The notes: a model not told the origin generated them from the sequence alone. Shown: positions 16,807 through 24,979, counted from the first letter of the stretch. The stretch: DNA of 64,000 bases from Pedobacter nutrimenti (GCF_003208655.1 NZ_QKLU01000008.1:124001-188000); one strand, 5' to 3'. Translations and numbers: made by a program.

Positions 16807-16873
16807 AGCTTTACAGAAGAAACGTTTACGAGTGCAATTAAATATACAACTCGAAAATTTCTTTTGTAAAGCT
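16807..16873. repeat. 67-bp nested inverted repeat upstream of nudK
   Basis: Outer arms AGCTTTACAGAAGAAA (16807-16822) and TTTCTTTTGTAAAGCT (16858-16873) pair over 16 bases with one mismatch (a G-U or C-A pair depending on strand). Inside, CGAGT and ACTCG make a further 5-bp stem around a 15-base AT-rich loop. No T-run follows on either side, so it is not an ordinary terminator. A near-consensus -7 box (TATATTTA, minus strand) lies in the loop. Confidence 0.6.
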
Positions 16874-16897
16874 ATCGGTTTTTATGTTAAGGCAGTA

Positions 16898-18397
16898 TTA
16901 ATTGGCCAATCGTTGCAAAATCTGTAATCCATTTTTATTCTCCGGGTTGATCTCTACAGATTTTTTATAGGCTTTTATGGCTTCTTCTTTTTGCCCGTTT
17001 TTCAAGAGAATTTCCCCATAACTGTCATAGGCGTTCCAACTGCCGGGATAAGCATCAACGATCATTTTGAAAACAGCCTGGGCCAGCTTGTTTTGCTGTC
17101 TGGACATCAGGCGATAGGCCCAGTCGTTCAGGTCTGTTTCGCTGGGATGGAAATTTGGATTGTTTTTTTGCTGCTCGCGGAAAATCTCACTGGCTTTTTC
17201 AAAGCCTTGTTTTCTGAACTGTATGTTTAGGGCCGATATGGGATCATATAATGGTATTTCGGGGTTGAAATAACCGGCCAGTTCATCTATCAGGTCCTCG
17301 GGATAACTTCCGGAAAGGTTGGTGAGCAATACAATGGCCAGGTCATCCTCGGGGTAAACAAAAAAAGCAGACCGGCCACCGCCTGTTGAAATGATGGCCT
17401 GATGTTTAGGGCGAATTTTACTCACCCAGCCCATAGTCCATTGCGTAGGGCTGCCATTATTAAATGCTCCGGGAGACCATAGGGTTTTCAGCGTGGATTT
17501 TCCGTGCAGGATTTTTCCGGTCTGTAGGGCGATGATCCATTTTGCCAGATCTTCCGCAGTACTGTTGATGGAAGCACCGGTTCTTAGGGCAGCCGGGAAC
17601 TCCTCATACACATTGGTCAAGGTATCTTTTGGGAGTTTAATGCCATCCAAACGGCTAACATAGCGGTAACTCTGTGCTTTGTGCGGGATAACATCTCTGG
17701 AGTCCCCAAAACCAGTATGTGGCATTCCGGCGATGTTAAACTGCCTTTCCCTGAAAACATCTGCAAAAGGTTTTGCCCTAAGTTTGTCTATAATTTTTCC
17801 AAGCAGCAGATAATTGGTTTGGTTGTAGCTAAACTGTGTGCCTGTTTTGAACTCCATGGGCGCTGCTTTGACTTTTTCCATCGCTGCCGCTTCGGTGGTC
17901 ATACTGACAAAACTCCCGCTTCCTTGTCCGACAATACGTAAAATGTCCGGGATGCCGGATATGTGCGTGAGCAGCTGCCGGATCGTGACCGGTTGCCAGG
18001 CTGCCGGCAGGTCGTCCAGGTAATGGGACAGGGGTGCAGAAAGGTCTACTTTGCCTTCTTCTACCAATTGCATGATCGCCACCCCCGTAAAAGCTTTGGT
18101 ACAGGAATTAATAGAAAATACAGAGCGGTTGCTCACTGCAGTGGAGTCCTGGAGGTTGCCATATCCATAAGATTTCAGGAAAACGATTTTTCCTTTTTGG
18201 ACAACGGCCACCTGGAGTCCCGGGATACGGAGATCTTTCATTTCCTGTTTTAAAAAAGCATCTACCGCTACGGATGGCTCTGTATTTTTTTGTGCCCAAA
18301 GTGGAATGGTCAAAAAGAGTTGCAGCAAGGCTGCGAAAAGAAAAAGCAAGGAAAAGCTGCGTCCCATAGACTGTTGTTTTAAGTGGTGTCTTAGCAT
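16898..18397 (-). CDS. Secreted serine hydrolase (class C beta-lactamase family) with TPR tail
   Basis: 499 residues. N-terminal signal peptide (MGRSFSLLFLFAALLQLFL, ending LWAQ), so periplasmic or outer-membrane facing. Beta-lactamase/PBP4*-like domain of about 340 residues: SxxK nucleophile in FSINSCTKAFTG, YxN in FSYNQTNYLLLG, and HTGFGDSRD. Family members hydrolyse D-amino peptides or esters; few are true beta-lactamases. The C-terminal about 90 residues hold a TPR unit (AYDSYGEILLKNGQKEEAI). The same architecture recurs at 20874-22262, so the two flank a small same-strand cluster and are likely paralogues. Confidence 0.88.
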   Translation of the reverse strand: MLRHHLKQQSMGRSFSLLFLFAALLQLFLTIPLWAQKNTEPSVAVDAFLKQEMKDLRIPGLQVAVVQKGKIVFLKSYGYGNLQDSTAVSNRSVFSINSCTKAFTGVAIMQLVEEGKVDLSAPLSHYLDDLPAAWQPVTIRQLLTHISGIPDILRIVGQGSGSFVSMTTEAAAMEKVKAAPMEFKTGTQFSYNQTNYLLLGKIIDKLRAKPFADVFRERQFNIAGMPHTGFGDSRDVIPHKAQSYRYVSRLDGIKLPKDTLTNVYEEFPAALRTGASINSTAEDLAKWIIALQTGKILHGKSTLKTLWSPGAFNNGSPTQWTMGWVSKIRPKHQAIISTGGGRSAFFVYPEDDLAIVLLTNLSGSYPEDLIDELAGYFNPEIPLYDPISALNIQFRKQGFEKASEIFREQQKNNPNFHPSETDLNDWAYRLMSRQQNKLAQAVFKMIVDAYPGSWNAYDSYGEILLKNGQKEEAIKAYKKSVEINPENKNGLQILQRLAN

Positions 18398-18538
18398 AAG
18401 ACAATCTGGGTATAGAGATGTTGCAGGATTTTGTAAAAAAACGGAAAATTTAAACTGGGTGTCTGGCCTTTGCCAATGCCTGATTTTTGTGCTGAATATT
18501 TGGCTGGTTGAAGTGGTGGAACAGCTTAATTTTGCTTT

Positions 18539-18657
18539 AAAAAAACTAGGTGGTCACAGGGTGCTAACAGGGTCTTAACAGGGTGGTAACAGGGTCATTT
18601 ATATAGTTTTTATCTGATCGTTACTTTGTTAATTTACAATAACCACCTGGTTTTTTT
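18539..18657 (+). ncRNA. Candidate structured RNA: 16-bp closing stem with four 11-bp repeats in the loop
   Basis: AAAAAAACTAGGTGGT (18539-18554) pairs with ACCACCTGGTTTTTTT (18642-18657) over 16 bases with one U-G wobble; the 3' arm ends in seven Ts, as a terminator would. An exact TAnnTTTG box (TAATTTTG, 18527-18534) sits five bases upstream of the first arm, so a transcript would begin and end with the stem. No TTTG is found at the ideal -33 distance. The loop contains the four repeats listed below. It lies in a 414-base gap between two minus-strand genes; nothing else was seen there apart from a weak hairpin near 18686-18706. Confidence 0.4.
18554..18597 (+). repeat. Four tandem 11-bp repeats
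   Basis: Units begin at 18554, 18565, 18576 and 18587 with consensus TAACAGGGTNN; the first copy starts TCACAGGGT. The period is about one helical turn, so a protein could bind the same face of DNA, or the AACAGGG cores could be presented in an RNA loop. Confidence 0.8.
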
Positions 18658-18811
18658 AGAAGAACTTACAAGAACTGCTTCCGCAGGGGCACAAGGATTC
18701 CTCGTGCCGGTTTAGGATGCTAAATAGAATGCTGTTTTTCAGAAATTGATGCCAGATTCAAAAAAAGGCAATTGCTTTCCGTAGCGGGGTGAAAAAGAAG
18801 TAAAGCCGCAT

Positions 18812-19834
18812 TCAATTCGCAGTTACAGGAGCCTCACTGGTTTTTATTTCCTGGTCATGCGTAATAAAAGATTCCCTTGTTATTTTAGCGGTTTTGTGAT
18901 CGCCGGTAGGGCTCCATCCGGGAGGCATAATCATGTACAACAAGCCTGTTTTGAAATTTGGGGCCGATGTCACGTCTTTGGCCAGGCAAACAAACTCCCC
19001 GAAGTAAACATCCCACAAACTGTTGGGGTTCATTTCCCGTGTAATTCCATACTCTATTTTTAGGTCTGTCCTTTCTTCCTGGTAGGTTTTGAAAACTTTG
19101 TCCCATATGTTCAGAAGGTTGCAGAAATTGGTGTCCAGGTACAGCGGATTTTTAGCATGATGGACCCGGTGATGTGATGGGGTGAGCAGAATTTTATTTA
19201 AGAAACCCAGTCTGCCATCTTTGATCACATTTTCGCCAATATGGATAAAGGAACCCCAAAAGCCATCGATAAACATAATGAAAAAAAGCAGGGCCGGATT
19301 GACCCCCAGCAAAATGCATATGGAAGTACGGACGACATCGGCATAGGGAGCCTCCAAAAAGAAATGGGCAAAATTGACCGAAAGGTTCATTTGCTGCGGC
19401 GCATGGTGCGTGGAATGCAGGCACCACAAAATTCTTACTTTATGACCAAAGTAGTGATAAACGAAATGAGAGAGTTCCCAAACGATGTAGCCATAAATCA
19501 GCCAGTACCAGGTAAAAGTACTGTGAAAAATGGCCCATTTTTCTAATAGGCCGATACAAAATGCAACAGCTGCAATAGAGATAAACCGAGATATAAAACG
19601 ATTTAGTACAAAAACCAGAAAAGGCATTTTATACTCGTCTATTTTAAAGCGCTTGTAAAAAAGGCCCCTTAGAATTTCCAGTAAGAGCAGCAAGGGGATA
19701 ATGGGGCCCATTAGCATTTGGATGCCTTCTAAGGTAGACAACACGCCATAGTTTCCGGACTGGACCATTTTTATAAGGCCACCAAGACCAAAGAAGCCTG
19801 TAAGTTCCTCATATAGGAGGTGTATGATATTCAT
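18812..19834 (-). CDS. Fatty acid hydroxylase / sterol desaturase-family membrane protein
   Basis: 340 residues, integral membrane di-iron oxygenase. The histidine clusters of the family are present: HFVYHYFGHK, then HSTHHAPQQMN, and LTPSHHRVHHAKN, about residues 118-128, 140-150 and 217-227. Several hydrophobic segments surround them (for example MGPIIPLLLLLEILRGLF). Members add hydroxyl groups or double bonds to lipids, sterols or alkylglycerols; the particular substrate cannot be told. It lies upstream of one serine hydrolase, and the next gene on this strand is a Tat-exported isomerase-like protein. Confidence 0.9.
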   Translation of the reverse strand: MNIIHLLYEELTGFFGLGGLIKMVQSGNYGVLSTLEGIQMLMGPIIPLLLLLEILRGLFYKRFKIDEYKMPFLVFVLNRFISRFISIAAVAFCIGLLEKWAIFHSTFTWYWLIYGYIVWELSHFVYHYFGHKVRILWCLHSTHHAPQQMNLSVNFAHFFLEAPYADVVRTSICILLGVNPALLFFIMFIDGFWGSFIHIGENVIKDGRLGFLNKILLTPSHHRVHHAKNPLYLDTNFCNLLNIWDKVFKTYQEERTDLKIEYGITREMNPNSLWDVYFGEFVCLAKDVTSAPNFKTGLLYMIMPPGWSPTGDHKTAKITRESFITHDQEIKTSEAPVTAN

Positions 19835-19875
19835 AAGCCGGTTAAATTTTAATTTAAATTACACAAAAAATCTTT

Positions 19876-20802
19876 TTACAGGTATCTTTTTCTCCAGGTT
19901 TGCAACATATAGGTATTGATTGCCCATTGATCGGCAACAGGTTGATTGGTAAAGGGGATGGTTGGCATGTAACTGGGCGGTCCAAATTCTGTGAGCATGG
20001 TTAATGGCTTCCCCTGTTTTTTTTTCAGGGCAACCACTTTGTCCCACCAGGCAAAATGGGCTTCTACGGCAGTTTTCCATTCAGGGGCGCGGGGATCACT
20101 GACCTGCGGGCCTTCAGCATGCCCTACCCGGGAGTGGATGTGATCGGTTCTGGAAAGGGCAAGGTTAACCGTTTCTGGCTGATCTTCGAGCAAACTTTCG
20201 CTGACGTTACACCAATGGGAAATATCAAGGGTAAGCCTCAGGTTGGGGTTTTTCTGTAAATAGGGCAGGGAAGCCGGTGCAGAATACAACATTCGTGACC
20301 TGTGGGTTTCATGATAAATCGGGACCCCGCTTTCTTTGGCATACCCGAGGGTAAAGTCAATAAACTTTTTGTTGTCTTCATAGCTGAAAAAATCCTTTCC
20401 CGAATGGACATTGATGTACAGGGGCTTTTGTTGTCCCGGGGCTGTCGCTTCGTGCAGTACTTTCTGGAAAGTAGCAAAGTGTGCAGCAGGCTGGGGCTCA
20501 TCGCCACGGCAAAGAAAACCGACTTCCAGCTGATGTGTTTTTAAAGCCGTAAATAATTCTTTTGCCGTCTGGGAGGACCATAAAATTTCCACCCCGTCAT
20601 ATCCGTCTTGTTTTGCTTTTTTACAGAAATCCGTTACCGAACCATCAAAACCCCAGTAAGGCGCCATAATTTTTAAGCTGAAACCTGCTGCCGCTTTTTC
20701 GGAAGGGAAAGCGGGCGAGGCAAACAGGTCCATGGATGTCAAAAATACGGCGGCTGCTGCGGTCATGCCGGCCCCAATAAAATCCCGTCGGTTGTATCCC
20801 AT
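19876..20802 (-). CDS. Tat-exported sugar phosphate isomerase/epimerase-like protein
   Basis: 308 residues of xylose isomerase-like TIM-barrel (AP endonuclease 2 family). The N-terminus MGYNRRDFIGAGMTAAAAVF is a twin-arginine signal, so the folded protein is exported. Metal-binding positions typical of the fold are visible: GVEILWSS, YHETHRSRMLY, LTLDISHWCN, HIHSRVGHAEG and MLTEFGPPSYM. Exported members occur often in Bacteroidota near carbohydrate loci, with unknown sugars or inositols as substrates. It is followed by the desaturase-like gene (41-base gap) and may be co-transcribed. Confidence 0.85.
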   Translation of the reverse strand: MGYNRRDFIGAGMTAAAAVFLTSMDLFASPAFPSEKAAAGFSLKIMAPYWGFDGSVTDFCKKAKQDGYDGVEILWSSQTAKELFTALKTHQLEVGFLCRGDEPQPAAHFATFQKVLHEATAPGQQKPLYINVHSGKDFFSYEDNKKFIDFTLGYAKESGVPIYHETHRSRMLYSAPASLPYLQKNPNLRLTLDISHWCNVSESLLEDQPETVNLALSRTDHIHSRVGHAEGPQVSDPRAPEWKTAVEAHFAWWDKVVALKKKQGKPLTMLTEFGPPSYMPTIPFTNQPVADQWAINTYMLQTWRKRYL

Positions 20803-20873
20803 AATGATGTTGTTTTTGAAAACTCAAAATACACATTTTTCCTTGTTGCAACATCTGGTTGTGCAGGTCTTTT

Positions 20874-22262
20874 TTAGTGGTCCAGTTCCGCAATGATCTT
20901 TTTTGCAGTTTCATTAGCGGGGTCCAGCCGAAAGGACTGCTGGTAATTTAATAAAGCTTTAACCTTATCTCCTTGTTTGTAATAGGCTTCACCCAGGCTG
21001 TCAAATACGTTACCCGATTGTGGAAAAAGAACGGTATTGTATTCAAAAATCAGAATTGCATCCGCTAGTTTATTCCCACGTAAAAATTTATACCCGATTT
21101 CATTTAATTCATTTTCTTCATTGAAGTTGTATTCTTCGCCATGTTCTTTTTTGATCTGATGATAAAAGGCAAGCAGTTGTTTCCCGTCCAATTGTTCTAT
21201 TTGTGGGCGAAAGCTCTTGCCAAATGATTTTTTAATTTGATCATAAGGTTTTCCGTCTAATATGGCCTGAATAGAATTGTTCAATGCATATAAATTGTTT
21301 TGCATCTGATTTGTCATCAGGATCACGGTTCTGCCATTTTCGGTCGTGCTGAGCAGTAAGGCCTGGTAGTTTGAATTTGAACCATCGTGTTTGTGGCTGA
21401 TGATCTTGTTATTTTCCATGGTGAGGCTACCTAGGCCACATTGTGTGCGCCAGGCAAAGGTTTGGGATAATTCTTTTGTCGATAAGGGGCCTATTAAGCG
21501 GAACTTGTTAAGGGCATTGGACCATTTATAAAGGTCATCGGTTGTGACCGAAACCCAGCCACTGAGGTGGTAATCGAGCGGATCTTCTTTTCCCTGGTTG
21601 TCGTATGATCGGGCAATGAACGGATCTTTGTCCCCTGGATCTACAATGGCGGTGTGCATTGCTGCAGGTTTTAGTAATCTTTGCACTGCAAACTCTTTAA
21701 AAGACTGACCGCTAATTTTTTCAATAATCCTTCTTTGCAGAAATACATCGTTATTGTTATATGAATATTGGGTTCCTGGTTCGAAATCAAGTTGTTTGGT
21801 CTTTTTTAAGTGTTCCATATTGTCCGCATCATTTTGAATGACGTTCCATTGAAACTTAGGCAAGCCGCTGGAGTATTGTAACAGGTTTTTGATTTTGATC
21901 CCGGAAGACCAGGGGGGTAATTCGGGCAGATATTTTGAAACAGGATCTTCAAGGCTCAATTTTCCCTGCTCCTTTAAGAGCATGATGCCAACCGCATTGA
22001 ATTCTTTGGCAATAGAACCAATGCTAAAACGGTATTGTCCGGTAAGCTTAACCTTTCCGGAAGCATCTGCGTGACCTACGGCTGTTTTGTAAATGATTTT
22101 ACCCTGATCTGCGATCAGGACATTGCCATTGAACAGGCCCAGGTGATTCGCGTTGTGTATTAATTTCTCTATTTGTGCAGCCTTGTCTATTTGTGCGGCA
22201 CTTTGCAGGGCATGGAAACAGATGCCAACAAATAGCAGTGTCATTTTTGTAAAAGCATTCAT
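20874..22262 (-). CDS. Secreted serine hydrolase (class C beta-lactamase family) with TPR-like tail
   Basis: 462 residues from the ATG at 22262 (the frame opens further upstream only with a TTG). Signal peptide ends LQSAAQ. Serine beta-lactamase-like domain with SxxK in FSIGSIAKEFNA, YxN in YSYNNNDVFLQR and SHKHDGSNSNYQALL as the KTG-like region. The C-terminus carries a TPR-like pair (VFDSLGEAYYKQGDKVKALL). The architecture matches the gene at 16898-18397, though the sequences are clearly diverged. Substrate unknown; D-aminopeptidase/esterase roles in the family are as likely as beta-lactam hydrolysis. Confidence 0.88.
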   Translation of the reverse strand: MNAFTKMTLLFVGICFHALQSAAQIDKAAQIEKLIHNANHLGLFNGNVLIADQGKIIYKTAVGHADASGKVKLTGQYRFSIGSIAKEFNAVGIMLLKEQGKLSLEDPVSKYLPELPPWSSGIKIKNLLQYSSGLPKFQWNVIQNDADNMEHLKKTKQLDFEPGTQYSYNNNDVFLQRRIIEKISGQSFKEFAVQRLLKPAAMHTAIVDPGDKDPFIARSYDNQGKEDPLDYHLSGWVSVTTDDLYKWSNALNKFRLIGPLSTKELSQTFAWRTQCGLGSLTMENNKIISHKHDGSNSNYQALLLSTTENGRTVILMTNQMQNNLYALNNSIQAILDGKPYDQIKKSFGKSFRPQIEQLDGKQLLAFYHQIKKEHGEEYNFNEENELNEIGYKFLRGNKLADAILIFEYNTVLFPQSGNVFDSLGEAYYKQGDKVKALLNYQQSFRLDPANETAKKIIAELDH

Positions 22263-22373
22263 ACGAAAGAATTTACTAACAGACAAAAGCAGGAAAGCTT
22301 TCGTTGCATCGCAGAGACATCTTTTATCTGTTAAGGAATAAGAAAAGCAGGATAGGACTTATGCAAGGGGTAT

Positions 22374-22406
22374 AAAAAAAGCCTCAGAAAAATCTAAGGC
22401 TTTTTT
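22374..22406 (-). terminator. Terminator of the tRNA-Val transcript
   Basis: On the minus strand AAAAAAGCCTTAGA / TCTGAGGCTTTTTTT with a TTTTT loop; the single irregular pair is a U-G on that strand. It begins directly after the second tRNA. Confidence 0.85.
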
Positions 22407-22407
22407 G

Positions 22408-22482
22408 TGGGAGATACTGGGTTCGAACCAGTGACCCCCTGCTTGTAAGGCAGGTGCTCTGAACCAGCTGAGCTAATCTCCC
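22408..22482 (-). tRNA. tRNA-Val (anticodon TAC), second copy
   Basis: 75 bases with the discriminator. Acceptor stem GGGAGAT/ATCTCCC, D-arm TAGCTCAGCTGGTTCAGAGCA, anticodon loop CTTACAA with TAC at the centre, T-loop GGTTCGAACC. Reading on, the 3' end is A-CAA, so the CCA tail is not encoded. The sequence is identical to the copy at 22519-22593. Confidence 0.97.
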
Positions 22483-22518
22483 TCTGGGTCTGCCATTTAA
22501 AGCCTGACGGGCTGTTGG

Positions 22519-22593
22519 TGGGAGATACTGGGTTCGAACCAGTGACCCCCTGCTTGTAAGGCAGGTGCTCTGAACCAGCTGAGCTAATCTCCC
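22519..22593 (-). tRNA. tRNA-Val (anticodon TAC), first copy
   Basis: Identical in all 75 bases to the downstream copy and transcribed first. Unlike that copy, its 3' flank reads A-CCA (22516-22518), so the CCA end is genomically encoded. The 36-base spacer between the two resembles the flank above this copy (both contain TCTGCC and TTTAA-AGCC), which indicates a tandem duplication of a roughly 110-base unit. Confidence 0.97.
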
Positions 22594-22655
22594 CTTTGGT
22601 TCTGCCTTTTTGCTTTAAGCCAGCCGGCAGGCTGTGTCCCCGTCCTTGGGGAGTG

Positions 22656-22686
22656 CAAATATACAGCTCTAAATTAAAACTCCAAA
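22656..22686 (-). promoter_or_regulatory. Promoter of the tRNA-Val pair
   Basis: On the minus strand TTTG (22683-22686), 19 bases, then TATATTTG (22656-22663): an exact match to the Bacteroidota promoter. It lies between the recO stop and the tRNA genes, so the tRNAs can be expressed apart from recO. Confidence 0.75.
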
Positions 22687-22700
22687 AAAATTCTGATATT

Positions 22701-23426
22701 TTAAGATAAGACTTCTTCCAGAATTTCATGGGAGTGGATTTCTCCAAAGGAAGCAGTGTGTAAGGTGTAGAATATCAATATTTTATCTAGAAGTAATCTT
22801 CTGGAGGTATTGTTGAAACGGAGCTCATTAATTTTTTCAAAAGGAGTATTCAGCAATAAAATAAATAAGGCTGCATTGGATTTGTCTATAAAATGAGGGT
22901 GGACAGGTTGCAAAGATTTGAATTCTCCTTCCTGCAGGTCAAAAAAATTCTGGTCACTGCGGCCTAAGGTATTGGGTGCAAAACCCAGAAAACGGGACAG
23001 CTTGAGCAGGAAAGCCAAATGGAAGCTGCTGTCTGCAGTTTCACATTCATCAAACCAGCAAAGGGCATTGAAAATATAATTGAACAGATTCTCATCGGTA
23101 TGTTGCTGCCGGATACTTTTATAAAGTACCTCATTTAAAAACAGCACAATAGAACGTTTAACCAGGTCGTAAGGGATGCTCCTGAATACGGGAAGGGGCC
23201 GGAGTTCTGAGACCCTTTGTATACTGGTGTTGGCTTTGTGATATACGATCATGTCCAACAGTTGCATCGGCTGGAGCATATTCATCCTGATTTTTGCTTT
23301 TGGTCTTTTGACCCCATTGATCATATAAGATTGTATCCCGAACTTTTCGGTAAAAACCTGGACAATTACACTGCTTTCGCTATATAAAGTGGTTTTTAAA
23401 ACAATTCCCCGGGTTTTGTGCAACAT
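22701..23426 (-). CDS. recO: DNA repair protein RecO
   Basis: 241 residues. RecO acts with RecR in the RecF pathway, loading RecA on SSB-coated single-stranded DNA. N-terminal OB-fold is clear: MLHKTRGIVLKTTLYSESS, VIVQVFTEKFGIQSYMINGV, and PKAKIRMNMLQPMQLLDMIV. The helical C-terminal domain follows (LVKRSIVLFLNEVLYKSI, LKLSRFLGFAPN). The zinc-binding cysteines found in some RecO proteins are absent, as in other Bacteroidota. The start overlaps the dgkA stop by one base (TGATG), so the two are translationally coupled. Confidence 0.93.
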   Translation of the reverse strand: MLHKTRGIVLKTTLYSESSVIVQVFTEKFGIQSYMINGVKRPKAKIRMNMLQPMQLLDMIVYHKANTSIQRVSELRPLPVFRSIPYDLVKRSIVLFLNEVLYKSIRQQHTDENLFNYIFNALCWFDECETADSSFHLAFLLKLSRFLGFAPNTLGRSDQNFFDLQEGEFKSLQPVHPHFIDKSNAALFILLLNTPFEKINELRFNNTSRRLLLDKILIFYTLHTASFGEIHSHEILEEVLS

Positions 23427-23773
23427 CAGAATATTTTTGGGATAAAAATGACCAGACCTATCGCTGCGGCAATCGTGGCGGCAACCAGTACAGCAGCGGC
23501 GGCGGTATCTTTTGCGGCACCTGCTTTGGGGTGTTGACCGGGTGAAACCAGATCGACCAGGGCTTCAATGGCTGTATTGAGCAATTCAGCAACAAGCACC
23601 AGGGCTGCAGCCAATAAAATCCAGCACCATTCACTGCCACTGAGTTTAAAATACCAGCCAGCCAGTATAACCACAACAGCAGCTGCACAATGAAACCTGA
23701 AATTGAGCTGTGTTTTAAAAGCATAAGAAAGCCCTTTAAGAGCATAACCGAAGCCTTTTATAAATTTCGACAT
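23426..23773 (-). CDS. dgkA: Diacylglycerol/undecaprenol kinase family protein
   Basis: 115 residues, three-helix inner-membrane kinase that phosphorylates diacylglycerol or undecaprenol for lipid and cell-wall recycling. The family core AELLNTAIEALVDLV with the catalytic Glu, and the KDTAAAAVLVAATIAAA segment, are conserved; the N-terminal KGFGYALKGLSYAFKTQLNF is the amphipathic surface helix. It is followed by recO with a one-base overlap. Based on Gram-positive relatives of the same size, undecaprenol is a plausible substrate (inference). Confidence 0.92.
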   Translation of the reverse strand: MSKFIKGFGYALKGLSYAFKTQLNFRFHCAAAVVVILAGWYFKLSGSEWCWILLAAALVLVAELLNTAIEALVDLVSPGQHPKAGAAKDTAAAAVLVAATIAAAIGLVIFIPKIF

Positions 23774-23859
23774 ATCATTATTTCGCTGGAAACTCTGCTT
23801 TTATGCAATTAAACCGCTTAATTTGCAAGGTAAAGATAGCAAGACATAGACCAGAATCC

Positions 23860-24777
23860 ATGAGCAAGGCCCCAAAAGAAGAAAAGAAAAATTTACATCC
23901 CAGAAATAAACACCGTTTCGGATACGATTTTGAACTTTTGGTCAGGGCCTGTCCGCCTTTAAGGGATTTTGTGCAATTAAATCCTTATGGAAACGAATCC
24001 ATAGATTTTGGGGACCCGTATGCGGTTAAAATGCTCAATAAAGCAATTCTTGCGCAGGATTATAAAATTGACCATTGGGATATCCCCGAAGGTTATTTAT
24101 GTCCGCCCATTCCAGGCAGGGCCGATTACATCCATTTCCTGGCGGACCTTTTGGCGCAGAACAACGAAGGTAAAATTCCCAGAGGGAAGGGCATCAAAGT
24201 TCTGGATATCGGTGTAGGGGCCAATTGTATTTATCCCATCATTGGGCATCAGGAATATGGCTGGGCTTTTGTGGGTTCCGATATGGACAAGGGGGCAATC
24301 CGCTCAGCTGAAAATATTGTCGCCGCCAATGCTTCCCTGAATGGGGCGGTCCGGATCCGCCTGCAGGCCAATGCTCGGCAAATCTTTAAAGGGATCATCA
24401 AAACCGGGGAGTCTTTTAGCTTAAGTCTTTGTAACCCCCCTTTTCATGCTTCAGCCGAGGAAGCCTCAGCAGGCAGCAGGAGAAAACAACAGAACCTGGG
24501 CAAAACGGCAGATGTACTTAATTTTGGCGGTCGCAGCACAGAGCTTTGGTGTGAGGGGGGTGAGCTGGATTTCATCAGAAGAATGATTGAAGAAAGCACC
24601 CTTTTTGCAAGACAGTGTGTCTGGTTCAGTACCCTGGTGTCTAAAAGTGCGCACCTGGGTTTTATTGACCAGGCATTGGAAAAGGTGGGTGCTGCTCAGG
24701 TACGAAGGGTCGAAATGGCCCAGGGTCAGAAGATCAGCCGTTTTGTGGCCTGGTCTTTTCAAAATCCTCTTTTGTAA
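23860..24777 (+). CDS. rlmF: 23S rRNA (adenine1618-N6)-methyltransferase
   Basis: 305 residues. RlmF methylates N6 of A1618 of 23S rRNA using S-adenosylmethionine. The start LHPRNKHRFGYDFELLVRAC matches the family N-terminus; the SAM-binding strand is VLDIGVGANCIYPIIG, and the catalytic NPPF motif is in LSLCNPPFHASAEEA. The following FGGRSTELWCEGGE is also conserved. In-frame sequence runs 19 codons further upstream, but the ATG at 23860 gives the expected length. It is divergent from dgkA across about 86 bases; a near-consensus -7 box (TTAATTTG, 23819-23826) lies there. Confidence 0.94.
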   Translation: MSKAPKEEKKNLHPRNKHRFGYDFELLVRACPPLRDFVQLNPYGNESIDFGDPYAVKMLNKAILAQDYKIDHWDIPEGYLCPPIPGRADYIHFLADLLAQNNEGKIPRGKGIKVLDIGVGANCIYPIIGHQEYGWAFVGSDMDKGAIRSAENIVAANASLNGAVRIRLQANARQIFKGIIKTGESFSLSLCNPPFHASAEEASAGSRRKQQNLGKTADVLNFGGRSTELWCEGGELDFIRRMIEESTLFARQCVWFSTLVSKSAHLGFIDQALEKVGAAQVRRVEMAQGQKISRFVAWSFQNPLL

Positions 24778-24832
24778 CAGGCGCTTATTATGCTGCCGAC
24801 GGTGGTTATCTTGCGCAATAGAAAGGCTTGAT

Positions 24833-24863
24833 AAAAAGCGGAATAGACAGGTTTCCGCTTTTT
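24833..24863 (+). terminator. Terminator after rlmF
   Basis: 11-bp stem AAAAAGCGGAA / TTCCGCTTTTT, 9-base loop, then GTTTT. Confidence 0.8.
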
Positions 24864-24956
24864 GTTTTCAGACCACAAATTTTAAGCCCAAACGGACTGA
24901 AAAATAAATTGATAGCCGAGTTTTTGATTTCTTAACACTAAACTCTGAATCGGCAC

Positions 24957-24979
24957 CTTGTTAACCTTATTGTAACAAG
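24957..24979. repeat. Small inverted repeat upstream of SusC2
   Basis: CTTGTTA and TAACAAG separated by nine bases, about 80 bases before the SusC2 start. It may be an operator or a weak leader hairpin. Confidence 0.4.

Noticed and set aside
16807..16873. The nested repeat as a rho-independent terminator
   Set aside because: No T-run on either side; the structure is too long and AT-rich in the loop.
18554..18597. Tandem repeats as a CRISPR array
   Set aside because: Repeat unit is 11 bases with no spacers; no cas gene is seen.
22408..22593. tRNA pair as a phage or island attachment site
   Set aside because: No integrase or repeated tRNA 3' fragment was seen nearby; the duplication is whole-gene tandem.
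22394..22747. 117-codon minus-strand frame across the two tRNA genes
   Set aside because: It is a translation of the duplicated tRNA sequence (the same peptide appears twice) and has no start region or family match.
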